Assembly: GCA_044870185.1 (NCBI GenBank)
Contig: JBIOYL010000242.1
Span: 1-5,815, forward strand
Direction: 5' to 3'
Length of the DNA stretch: 5,815 nt
From: JBIOYL01 sp044870185
Lineage (GTDB): Bacteria; Actinomycetota; CALGFH01
Position 1 is the stretch's first letter; the number at the start of each line of letters is the position of its first letter. Below the pieces are notes generated by a model that saw only the letters and a list, made by a program, of their open reading frames with translations, had not been told where the DNA came from and made no database searches. The translations under genes and the position numbers were made by a program. This document shows positions 1-5,728 of this stretch, one piece after another.

Positions 1-2
1 CC

Positions 3-494
3 GGCGGCATCGCGCCGCTCGAGCAGGCCCTGGCGCTGCACCGCCAGGCCGGTGACCGCGACGCCGCTGCCGAGGACCTCGTGGGACTGGCGAGCTTCAG
101 GCTCCTGCTGGGGGATCCCGAGCCCGCGTGGGCGCTCGTCCGGGAAGCGGTCTCGCTCCTGGCAGAGCTCGGCAGCCCGCTGCGCCACGGGTCGAAGCCG
201 GCCCGACGCTCGCGGCCGCTGGACACGGCCCTCGTCTGCCGGGCCGTCCTGGCCAGCCACGACGGGGACCACCTGCGCGCGGCCCGCCTGCTGGGTGCAT
301 GGTCGCGCAGCAGGGACGAGGGCGGCGGGATCCCTCCGTCCATCGCCTTCGCAGCGTTCGGCGATCTCGAGGCCACCGTGCGGGCGGCGCTGGGCGAGGA
401 TGCGTACGAGCGGGCGCGTGCCGAGGGCTACGCGATGAGCGTGAACCAGGCCTGGGCCAGCGTGCTCGCCGACGAGGCGTCGCCGGCGCCATGA
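3..494 (+). CDS. TPR-type regulator, C-terminal fragment (5' end outside window)
   Basis: The reading frame is open from the left edge and ends at TGA 492-494, so only the last 163 residues are visible and the start lies upstream. The visible part is alpha-helical and TPR-like: a helix pair (ALALHRQAGD, then LASFRLLLGDPEPAWALVREA), then a second pair around ALVCRAVLASHDGDHLRAARLLGAW. It closes with LEATVRAALGEDAYERARAEG followed by MSVNQAWASVL. From memory, this ending (AARLLGA..., ..ALGE.AY..A.AEG, .S..QA...) is characteristic of the C-terminus of large ATPase-TPR signalling proteins: LuxR/MalT-like or AfsR-like regulators, and class III adenylate/guanylate cyclase-ATPase-TPR proteins. Which of these it is cannot be decided, because the N-terminal effector domain is missing. 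Its stop overlaps the next start in ATGA, so the two genes are probably one transcription unit. A GTG at position 81 in the same frame is internal and not a credible start. Confidence 0.72.
   Translation, partial: GGIAPLEQALALHRQAGDRDAAAEDLVGLASFRLLLGDPEPAWALVREAVSLLAELGSPLRHGSKPARRSRPLDTALVCRAVLASHDGDHLRAARLLGAWSRSRDEGGGIPPSIAFAAFGDLEATVRAALGEDAYERARAEGYAMSVNQAWASVLADEASPAP
489..494 (+). promoter_or_regulatory. ATGA stop/start overlap (translational coupling)
   Basis: The TGA at 492-494 ending the TPR regulator shares bases with the ATG at 491-493 of the membrane-HEAT-cNMP gene. The nearest purine-rich stretch, GAGG at 474-477, lies 13 nt from the ATG, too far for an efficient independent Shine-Dalgarno. 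Start of the second gene by re-initiation after the first is therefore likely. This overlap is also the main argument for choosing 491 as the start. Confidence 0.75.
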
Positions 495-3427
495 CCGCCC
501 GTCGGCTGCAGGCGGTCACCCGGATCCGGCCGGGCGAGGGCAAGACCGCGTCGCTGCTCCTGGCGCTGATGCTGGTGGGCATGACGGGCGCGGCCGTGGG
601 CGCCAACGGCGTGGAATCGCTGTTCTTCTCCCGGTTCGGCCCCGAGTTCCTCCCCTACCTGTACCTGGTCCTGGGGCCGCTCACCTTCGCCGTCACGATG
701 GGGATGGGGACCATGGCGTCAGGGGCGGGGCTTGGGTTCCTGGTGCGGCTTCCGCTGGCCGTGGCGACGACGCTGCTGGTGGCCAGGGCCATCCTGGGGC
801 TGCAGCTGCACTGGTTCTATCCCGCCATGTGGCTGGTGATGATGGTCCTGTGGACCACGCAGGTGCTGGGCTTCTGGGGGCTCGCCGGAGCGGTCAGCGA
901 CACCCGGCAGGCCAAGCGGCTGTTCCCGCTCTACGGCGCGGCCGTCATCGCGGGATGGGTGCTCGGCGGGATCTCGACCGGTCCCCTGGCGGACCGGATC
1001 CAGGCCGAGAACCTCGTGGTCGTGTGGGCGGGGACGATGGTGGCCGCGTTCCTGTTCGCCCGGTCCATCGCCGCCGGCGCGGCCCGGGTGCGCCGACGGC
1101 GTCGGCGGATGCACGTGCGCCCCATGCGACGGGTCGTGCAGGGCTTCCGCGACCTGTGGGACTGGCCGCTCCTGCGGTGGATGTCGGTCAGCCTCGTGGT
1201 CTTCGCCGTGCTGTACTTCTCGCTCAGCCTGCTGTTCGCCGAGGCGGCCACGGCGCGCTACCCGCGGACCGACGAGCTGGCCGGCTTTCTCGGCCTGTTC
1301 ATGGGAGCGTCCAGCGGCGCGGCCATGCTCGTCTCCCTCCTGGTGGCCAACCGCCTGTTCGCCCGGTTCGGCGTCCCGGCCATGGTCGTCGTCCTTCCCG
1401 CGATCTACCTGGCCGGCTACGTGATGCTCGCGGTGGGGGCCACGTTCGGGGTGCTCGTCGGGTTCAGGTTCCTGCAGATGGTCTGGGTCAACGGCGTGTG
1501 GGCCAGCGGCTGGCAGGCACTGTTCAACGTGGTCCCGGCCGAGCGGCGAGCCCGGATCAGGCTGTCGATGGACGGCGGCCCCTTCCAGGTGGGTATCGTC
1601 CTGGCGGGCGGGTTGCTGATCCTCGCGGACCGGGTGCTGGACCGGCAGGCGCTGTACGTCGTCGCAGCGGGCGCCGCCGCGGTGGGGCTGTGGTCGATGT
1701 GGCGCGCCCGCCGCGCCTACGCGGGGACGTTGGTCGAAGCGCTCCGGTCCGGGAACCCCGACGTCTTCCGTCCCGAACAGGAACCGTTCGGGGGATTCCG
1801 CACCGATGCCGACGCGCGCGCAGCCATGCTGGCCGGAGCGTCCGACCCGGATCCCGCCGTCAGGCTGGTCTCCACCGAGCTCCTCGCCGACCTGGCGGAT
1901 CGGGACTCGGCGGAGGCCCTGGTTCCCGTGCTCGCCGATCCGGTCGCCGAGGTTCGCGCCGCCGCCGTGCTCGGGGTGGCCCGGGCCGATGGAGCCCGCT
2001 GCGTCGATGCGCTACGCCCGCTGGTGGCGGACCCCGATCCCCGCGTTCGTGCCCGCGCGGCGGCAGCGCTGCTCCCGGAGCCAGGCGCCCGCTGCGTCCT
2101 GGTGGAGATGGGTCGGGACCCTCGGCCCGACCGGCGGGCGGCGGCGCTGGACGCCCTGGGGCGAGTCCGGCAGGGCCTCCAGCAGGTCGCCGCGGGGCTG
2201 CACGATCCGGAGCCGTCGGTCCGGCGCGTGGCCGTGGAGACGCTGGCCTCCTTCGACCCGGACGCCTCGGTGAGCCTCCTGGTCGCCGCGCTCGCAGATC
2301 GGTACGACAGCATCCGTTGGGTCGCCGCCCAGGGGCTGTCCTGCATCGGGGAGCGGGCCCAGCCTGCGCTCATCCGAGCGCTGGCTCGGGCGGACCTGGA
2401 GACTGGGGCGGTCCTGGCGCTGTCGGCGATCCCGGGCCCGCCGCCGCCCGAGCTGCTGACGTATGCACAGGACAGGGTCGACCTGGCCACCCGGTACCAC
2501 CGGCTGTGGCTCGGCGTGAACGCCGGCCGGGACGACCGCCTCGACCTGCTGGCCCGAGCGGTCCGTCACCGGGCAGTCCAGCACGCCGTCAACGCGCTCC
2601 GGGCCGTGACCCGCCTGGGCGAGCCTCAGGCCATGGCCGTCGCCATCGAGAACCTGTCCAGTGGCGATCCGCAGCAACGGGCCAACGCACTCGAGACCCT
2701 GGAGGCGGCAGGGGAGCCACGGGTGGTGCGGCCGCTGCTCGCCCTGTGGGACAGCGAGCCGACGACCGCCGGGGATGAGGAGGCCGCGGTCGGCGAGCTC
2801 CTGCAGGACGAGGACACCTGGGTGCGGGCATGCGCGGCGCTGGCGGCCGGCGCGATCGAGGGCGCGAGGCCGGCCACCGTCGTTGTAGAACTGGCGCGGT
2901 CGGATCCTGAGGCAGCTGTCCGCGATGCCGCCGCCGCAACGTTGCAAGGAGGCCGCGTGGAGACCCTGTCCACCCTGTCGCTGGTCGAACGGATCCTCTT
3001 CCTCTCGAGGGTCAGCTTGTTCGCGGGCCTGGCGCCAGAGGATCTCAAGCACGTGGCCGAGGTCGCCTCGGAGCACACCTATGACGACGGAGAGATCATC
3101 GCCGAGCAGGGCGAGACGGGCGACGACATGCACATCGTGGTGTCGGGCGAGATCCGTGTCGTCATCGGGGACGTCGGCGGCGCCGCCCGCGAGATGGCCC
3201 GCCGCAAGCGCGGCGAGTACGTCGGGGAGATGGCCATCATCAGTGAGGAGTCGAGGATGGCCTCGCTCGTGTGCGCTGGCCCGGTGCGAACCCTCAGCCT
3301 GGACCGCAGGAGCTTCAAGCGGATCCTCCAAGAGCGTCCCGACGTCAGCCTCGGTGTGATGCGGGTGCTGAGCGACCGCCTGCGCCAGGCGCACGCCCCT
3401 GGGGCGCCCGGCGACACGCGTGGCTGA
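491..3427 (+). CDS. NTT/MFS-like membrane protein fused to HEAT repeats and a cyclic-nucleotide-binding domain
   Basis: This encodes 978 residues from ATG 491 to TGA 3425-3427. Residues 20-404 hold about 12 hydrophobic segments, roughly 20-40, 53-73, 84-105, 109-133, 147-166, 174-194, 231-251, 264-287, 296-316, 318-340, 366-380 and 387-404. A strongly basic loop (arginines near 199-214) separates the two six-helix halves. The stretch QAKRLFPLYG (140-149) resembles the AKRFYPLFG signature of TLC/NTT ATP/ADP-type nucleotide transporters, as I recall it. Residues about 440-818 are ten or so HEAT-like helical repeats with recurring DPDPAVR, DPVAEVR, DPDPRVR and DPEPSVR turns. Residues about 830-965 form a cyclic-nucleotide-binding domain: LFAGLAPEDLKHVAEVA, then EQGETGDDMHIVVSGEI, then a phosphate-binding cassette with G912-E913 and R922. 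The start is the ATG in the ATGA overlap with the upstream gene; the only nearby SD-like sequence is GAGG at 474-477. The in-frame opening back to 128 merely overlaps the upstream gene. Transport function and substrate are inferred; it may instead be a sensor. Confidence 0.85.
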   Translation: MTARRLQAVTRIRPGEGKTASLLLALMLVGMTGAAVGANGVESLFFSRFGPEFLPYLYLVLGPLTFAVTMGMGTMASGAGLGFLVRLPLAVATTLLVARAILGLQLHWFYPAMWLVMMVLWTTQVLGFWGLAGAVSDTRQAKRLFPLYGAAVIAGWVLGGISTGPLADRIQAENLVVVWAGTMVAAFLFARSIAAGAARVRRRRRRMHVRPMRRVVQGFRDLWDWPLLRWMSVSLVVFAVLYFSLSLLFAEAATARYPRTDELAGFLGLFMGASSGAAMLVSLLVANRLFARFGVPAMVVVLPAIYLAGYVMLAVGATFGVLVGFRFLQMVWVNGVWASGWQALFNVVPAERRARIRLSMDGGPFQVGIVLAGGLLILADRVLDRQALYVVAAGAAAVGLWSMWRARRAYAGTLVEALRSGNPDVFRPEQEPFGGFRTDADARAAMLAGASDPDPAVRLVSTELLADLADRDSAEALVPVLADPVAEVRAAAVLGVARADGARCVDALRPLVADPDPRVRARAAAALLPEPGARCVLVEMGRDPRPDRRAAALDALGRVRQGLQQVAAGLHDPEPSVRRVAVETLASFDPDASVSLLVAALADRYDSIRWVAAQGLSCIGERAQPALIRALARADLETGAVLALSAIPGPPPPELLTYAQDRVDLATRYHRLWLGVNAGRDDRLDLLARAVRHRAVQHAVNALRAVTRLGEPQAMAVAIENLSSGDPQQRANALETLEAAGEPRVVRPLLALWDSEPTTAGDEEAAVGELLQDEDTWVRACAALAAGAIEGARPATVVVELARSDPEAAVRDAAAATLQGGRVETLSTLSLVERILFLSRVSLFAGLAPEDLKHVAEVASEHTYDDGEIIAEQGETGDDMHIVVSGEIRVVIGDVGGAAREMARRKRGEYVGEMAIISEESRMASLVCAGPVRTLSLDRRSFKRILQERPDVSLGVMRVLSDRLRQAHAPGAPGDTRG

Positions 3428-3473
3428 GGAGCAGACCTGCGGCGGCCACGCCGGCTCCCGCAAGGAACGTCCC

Positions 3474-3497
3474 CGGCCGGCCTGGAGCGGCCGGCCG
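3474..3497 (+). terminator. GC-rich hairpin, candidate terminator after the HEAT/cNMP gene
   Basis: A 9-bp perfect stem (CGGCCGGCC, 3474-3482) pairs with GGCCGGCCG (3489-3497) around a 6-nt loop (TGGAGC), 46 bp after the stop codon at 3427. The bases after it (CTTGCCTGG) have only a weak T content, so this is not a canonical U-tract terminator. In high-GC bacteria such stems without a U-tract are common between convergent genes. The structure is seen in the sequence; the function is inferred. Confidence 0.5.
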
Positions 3498-3512
3498 CTT
3501 GCCTGGCCAGGT

Positions 3513-3527
3513 GGGCTGTCACAGCCC
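3513..3527 (-). terminator. Small hairpin, candidate terminator after the GatB/YqeY gene
   Basis: GGGCTG (3513-3518) pairs with CAGCCC (3522-3527) around a 3-nt loop; counting the flanking T/A, the palindrome is GGGCTGT-C-ACAGCCC. It lies 12 bp beyond the stop codon of the minus-strand gene ending at 3540, where a terminator would be expected. The self-complementary CCTGGCCAGG (3502-3511) is next to it. There is no U-tract, so the call is tentative. Confidence 0.4.
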
Positions 3528-3539
3528 TGCGCCAAGCAT

Positions 3540-3980
3540 CTAGCGGGCAAGGCGCTCCTGGACCATGCGGCGCACCTCGCTGCCGTCGGCGCGGCCCTTC
3601 ACCTGCGGCATCAGCCGCCCCATGACCTTGCCGAGCGCCCCGGGGCCGTCCCCGACGGCCGCCACCGCCTCCTCGACCAGGCGCGCAAGCTCGTCCTGGC
3701 TGAGCGCTGCGGGCAGGAAGCGGCGGATGACCTCGAGCTCGAAGGCCTCCCGGTCGGCCCGGTCGGTGCGGCCGGCGTCCCGGTAGGCCTGCTCGGCCTC
3801 CTGCCGCTTGCGGGCCTCGCGTGCCAGCACCGCGATCGCCTCGTCGCCGGACAGGTCGCGGCGCGCCTCGATGGCGGCCGACTTGAGCGCCGACAGGGCG
3901 AGACGGAGCGCGGCCGCCTCCTCGGTCCGGCGCGCCTTCATCGCCTCGTACATGGCGGCCTGGACGTCCTCGGTGAGCAT
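3540..3980 (-). CDS. GatB/YqeY domain-containing protein
   Basis: A complete 146-residue protein reads on the minus strand from ATG (3980-3978) to TAG (3542-3540), about the usual length of the stand-alone YqeY family. It begins MLTEDVQAAMYEAMKARR, matching the family's N-terminal amphipathic helix and AMKAR motif. Residues about 57-90 carry the family signature KRQEAEQAYRDAGR...ELEVIRRFLP, and residues 116-133 read LGKVMGRLMPQVKGRADG, matching the conserved MG.LMP..KGRADG block. The family is related to the tail domain of GatB, which contacts tRNA in tRNA-dependent amidotransferase. The role of the free-standing protein is not well established, and an RNA-related role is only an inference. 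It is soluble and cytoplasmic. The second methionine at residue 10 would cut into the conserved helix, so residue 1 is preferred even though the upstream purine stretch (GGGGAAGG) is about 14 nt away. It is divergent from the phosphoesterase gene. Confidence 0.93.
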   Translation of the reverse strand: MLTEDVQAAMYEAMKARRTEEAAALRLALSALKSAAIEARRDLSGDEAIAVLAREARKRQEAEQAYRDAGRTDRADREAFELEVIRRFLPAALSQDELARLVEEAVAAVGDGPGALGKVMGRLMPQVKGRADGSEVRRMVQERLAR

Positions 3981-4037
3981 ACGCGCAGGGTACGCCTTCC
4001 CCTGGGCGCGGGCGGGCTGCACGGGCGCGGGCGCCGG

Positions 4038-4043
4038 TACAAT
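4038..4043 (+). promoter_or_regulatory. -10 box TACAAT for the phosphoesterase gene
   Basis: TACAAT stands out as an AT-rich hexamer in very GC-rich surroundings. It matches the TAnnnT pattern of housekeeping-sigma promoters and lies 36 nt before the ATG at 4080. A transcript starting about 7 nt downstream would have a leader of about 30 nt containing the AAGGA ribosome-binding site. No good -35 is visible: CTGCAC at 4017-4022 is a poor match with a 15-nt spacer. Confidence 0.55.
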
Positions 4044-4065
4044 GCGCGCTCCGCCCACCACGAGC

Positions 4066-4070
4066 AAGGA
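4066..4070 (+). promoter_or_regulatory. Ribosome-binding site AAGGA deciding the phosphoesterase start
   Basis: AAGGA lies 9 nt before ATG 4080, an ideal Shine-Dalgarno spacing. It fixes the start at 4080 although the frame is open much further upstream, through the antisense of the GatB/YqeY gene. Confidence 0.7.
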
Positions 4071-4079
4071 CACCACGCC

Positions 4080-4973
4080 ATGACGCACCTGGTCGCCCGC
4101 CGGGCCGGCGTCACGACCGGCGCGACCACCCTGGCGGCGGCCGCCTGCGTCGCCTACGGGGTCTTCGTCGAGCGCCGCTGGTACCGGCTGCGGCACGAGA
4201 CCATCCCCGCGCTCGCCCCGGGCGCCGAGCCGCTGTCGATCCTGCACGTCTCCGACCTGCACCTGGTCGCCGGCGACGCGGCCAAGCGGGACTTCCTGGC
4301 GCTGCTCGCCGGCCGGCCGGTCGACCTGGTGGTGCTCACCGGGGACATCCTCGGCGAGCCGGCCTCGCTCGGGGAGGCCCTGACCGCCCTCGGCCGCTTC
4401 TCGCCGCGGCTGGGCGCGGTGGCCGTGCTCGGGTCCAACGACTACTACGCGCCGATCTTCAAGAACTACCTTGCCTACTTCCGGCGCGAACGCCAGACCC
4501 GCACGCCGCGCGGCCGCAACCCCTGGCGGGAGCTGGTGGCCGCGTTGGAGGGCATGGACTGGCGCGTGCTGTGCAACGTCCGGGACCGCGTCGGCGACGT
4601 CGAGGTCGCCGGCATGGACGACCCGCACATCCACCGCGAGCGGCTCGGCACGGCGGCGCCGCCCGACGGCACGCCGGCCCGGCTCCGCCTCGGCGTCGTC
4701 CACAGCCCCTACACGCGGGTCCTGGACGCCTTCGCCGCCAACGGCTACGGGCTGATCCTCGCCGGCCACACCCACGGCGGGCAGGTGCGCCTGCCCGGCT
4801 ACGGCGCGCTCGTGACCAACTGCGACCTGCCCCGCACCCGGGTACGGGGCGTGTCGCGCTGGGGCGACGCCTGGCTGCACGTGAGCGCCGGCCTCGGCAC
4901 GAGCAAGTTCGCCCCCTTCCGCTTCGCCTGCCGCCCCGAGGCGTGCCTGCTCGAGCTCGTCCCGGCCGGCTGA
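4080..4973 (+). CDS. Membrane-anchored calcineurin-like metallophosphoesterase
   Basis: The 297-residue protein runs from ATG 4080, behind a well-spaced AAGGA, to TGA 4971-4973. Residues about 11-30 are a single hydrophobic segment after R7-R8, a likely signal anchor. The catalytic domain follows in canonical order: HVSDLHL (D59, H61), LTGDIL (D89), GSND (N120-D121), VVHSP (H208) and GHTHGG (H230, H232). These are the di-metal ligands of the calcineurin-like fold, and the arrangement is closest to the YkuE-type subfamily. Motif III reads GSNDYY rather than the usual GNH(D/E). From memory this variant is shared by many actinobacterial homologues, so it is not a defect, but the general-acid histidine is absent. 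The reaction is metal-dependent phosphoester hydrolysis. YkuE-type relatives have been linked to membrane or envelope phospholipid substrates; the substrate here is unknown. It is divergent from the GatB/YqeY gene and convergent with the glycosyltransferase. Confidence 0.93.
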   Translation: MTHLVARRAGVTTGATTLAAAACVAYGVFVERRWYRLRHETIPALAPGAEPLSILHVSDLHLVAGDAAKRDFLALLAGRPVDLVVLTGDILGEPASLGEALTALGRFSPRLGAVAVLGSNDYYAPIFKNYLAYFRRERQTRTPRGRNPWRELVAALEGMDWRVLCNVRDRVGDVEVAGMDDPHIHRERLGTAAPPDGTPARLRLGVVHSPYTRVLDAFAANGYGLILAGHTHGGQVRLPGYGALVTNCDLPRTRVRGVSRWGDAWLHVSAGLGTSKFAPFRFACRPEACLLELVPAG

Positions 4974-4981
4974 CCGGCCGG
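4962..4981 (+). terminator. Hairpin spanning the phosphoesterase stop codon
   Basis: CCGGCCGG (4962-4969) and CCGGCCGG (4974-4981) are self-complementary octamers separated by the 4-nt loop CTGA, which contains most of the stop codon TGA (4971-4973). They can form an all-G/C 8-bp stem. No T-run follows. Given the convergent gene downstream, a termination or mRNA 3'-end role is plausible, but chance in such GC-rich sequence cannot be excluded. Confidence 0.35.
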
Positions 4982-5024
4982 CGGGGGCCTGCACCGGGGC
5001 GGGCGGGGGCCTGCACCGGGGCGG
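4981..5024. repeat. Two perfect tandem copies of a 22-bp G-rich unit
   Basis: Unit 1 (4981-5002) and unit 2 (5003-5024) are identical: GCGGGGGCCTGCACCGGGG plus CGG. One base before and three bases after also keep the 22-bp period, giving about 2.2 copies over 4980-5027. The repeat occupies most of the 66-bp gap between two convergent stop codons. Its G-runs (GGGG at 4996-4999, GGG at 5001-5003, GGGGG at 5005-5009, GGGG at 5018-5021, GGG at 5023-5025) fit a G-quadruplex pattern on the plus strand. Confidence 0.85.
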
Positions 5025-5039
5025 GCGTCCCGGCCAGCC

Positions 5040-5728
5040 TCACCGCTCGACGGCGGGGGCGACCCGCCGGTAGACGGCCTGGTAGGCGTCGACCATGGCC
5101 GCGGCCGAGAAGCGCCGCTCCGCGGCGGCGCGCAGCACGTGCGGATCGAGCCGGTCGAGACGGTCGAGCGCGGCGACCATCCCGTCCAGCGAGTCGACCA
5201 CGAAGCCCGTCTCGCCGTCGGCGACCAGCTCGGGCACCGAGCCGTTGCGCCAGCCGACGACCGGCGTGCCGCACGCCATCGCCTCGACCAGCACCAGCCC
5301 GAACGGCTCCGGCCACTGGATCGGGACCAGCACGGCGGCCGCACGGCCCAGCAGCTCGACCTTGCGCTCGTGGGACACGTCGGCGAGCACCTCGACGTCG
5401 TCGCCGAGCAGCGGCTCCACCCGCTCGGCCCAGTAGCGCCGCTCCCGTGGCTCGGCCGTCTTGACCACCATGACCAGGCGCCGGCCGGCCTGCCGGGCAG
5501 CCCGGATGGCCAGGTCGGGCGCCTTCTCCGGGTTGGTCCGCCCGACGAACAGCAGGAAGTCGTCCTTCTCGGTGGAGAGCCGGTAGCGGTCGAGGGCGAG
5601 GCCGTTGTGGACGACCCCGGCCCAGCGCAGCCCGGGCGGGGCGAGCGAGCGCTGGCTGGCCGAGATCGCAACGAACCACAGCCTGCCGGCGAGCAGGGCG
5701 CGTTCCACGAGCACGCCCGGCGCCTGGC
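5040..5728 (-). CDS. GT-B glycosyltransferase (GT4-like), C-terminal part, 5' end unreliable
   Basis: Reading on the minus strand to TGA (5042-5040), this is the C-terminal half of a GT-B glycosyltransferase. Numbered from a GTG at 5714, it shows the inter-domain WAGVVHNG (31-38), then LLFVGRTNPEKAPDLAI (R59 and K64, the usual nucleotide-sugar phosphate contacts), then the EX7E motif E136-PFGLVLV-E144, followed by AMACGTPVVG and GSVPELVADGETGFVV. It would transfer a sugar from an activated donor to an unknown acceptor, probably a cell-envelope glycan or glycolipid. Only about 224-230 residues are present against roughly 350-400 for the family. The N-terminal acceptor-binding Rossmann domain is missing, so GTG 5714 is not a credible true start. 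The frame stays open to 5815, but 5729-5815 is just the reverse complement of the gene's own 5614-5700, so coding sense there is spurious. It is convergent with the phosphoesterase. Confidence 0.88.
5614..5700 (+). repeat. Left arm of an 87-bp perfect inverted repeat
   Basis: This stretch is the exact reverse complement of 5729-5815 over all 87 bases. It lies inside the glycosyltransferase gene and encodes (minus strand) the segment from about LLAGRLWFVAIS to RWAGV. The match stops exactly at 5700: position 5701 (C) does not pair with 5728 (C). The arm could be longer to the left, since the partner is cut by the window end. Confidence 0.97.
5701..5728. other. 28-nt loop between inverted-repeat arms
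   Basis: This is the single-copy spacer at the turning point of the fold-back. On the minus strand it reads in frame into the glycosyltransferase (QAPGVLVER before ALLAGRLW), so at least part of it is likely genuine upstream gene sequence, as expected if the molecule folded back just beyond it. Confidence 0.7.

Larger units (their letters stand above)
3428..3539. other. Convergent intergenic region
   Basis: This 112-bp gap lies between the converging ends of the HEAT/cNMP gene and the GatB/YqeY gene. It holds the two hairpins listed separately and no open frame with coding character. It looks like a bidirectional termination zone. Confidence 0.7.
3981..4079. promoter_or_regulatory. Divergent intergenic region between GatB/YqeY and phosphoesterase genes
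   Basis: This 99-bp segment separates two divergently transcribed genes, so it should hold both promoters. The plus-strand side has the clear TACAAT box listed separately. On the minus strand, TACCCT (3992-3987) ends only 6 nt before the ATG at 3980. If used as a -10 box it would give a leaderless mRNA, but no matching -35 is visible, so this is weak. The rest is GC-rich (GGGCGCGGGCGGG...) with no obvious operator palindrome. Confidence 0.55.

Noticed and set aside
128..490. In-frame upstream extension of the membrane-HEAT-cNMP protein, adding 121 residues
   Set aside because: The extension is Arg/Gly/Pro-rich out-of-frame translation of the TPR regulator gene, has no domain character, and would overlap that gene completely. 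The ATGA overlap at 491 gives a natural start just before the first membrane helix.
829..2778. Long plus-strand frame within the transporter gene
   Set aside because: The product is dominated by Gly, Arg, Pro and Ala with no domain pattern. It is the shifted-frame shadow of the real gene.
2012..3550. Long antisense open frame opposite the HEAT/cNMP region
   Set aside because: In very GC-rich DNA, antisense frames stay open by chance. The translation is low-complexity and matches no family, while the plus strand shows clear HEAT and CNBD motifs.
3420..4079. Upstream extension of the phosphoesterase frame
   Set aside because: It runs antisense through the GatB/YqeY gene. AAGGA at 4066-4070 and the TACAAT box support the start at 4080.
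3981..4994. Upstream extension of the GatB/YqeY frame across the phosphoesterase gene
   Set aside because: It is antisense to a well-supported gene. The family N-terminus (MLTEDVQAAM) starts at 3980, and the total length of 146 fits the family.
4980..5027. A CRISPR array or an origin iteron set
   Set aside because: There are only two directly abutting copies without unique spacers, with no cas or replication gene nearby.
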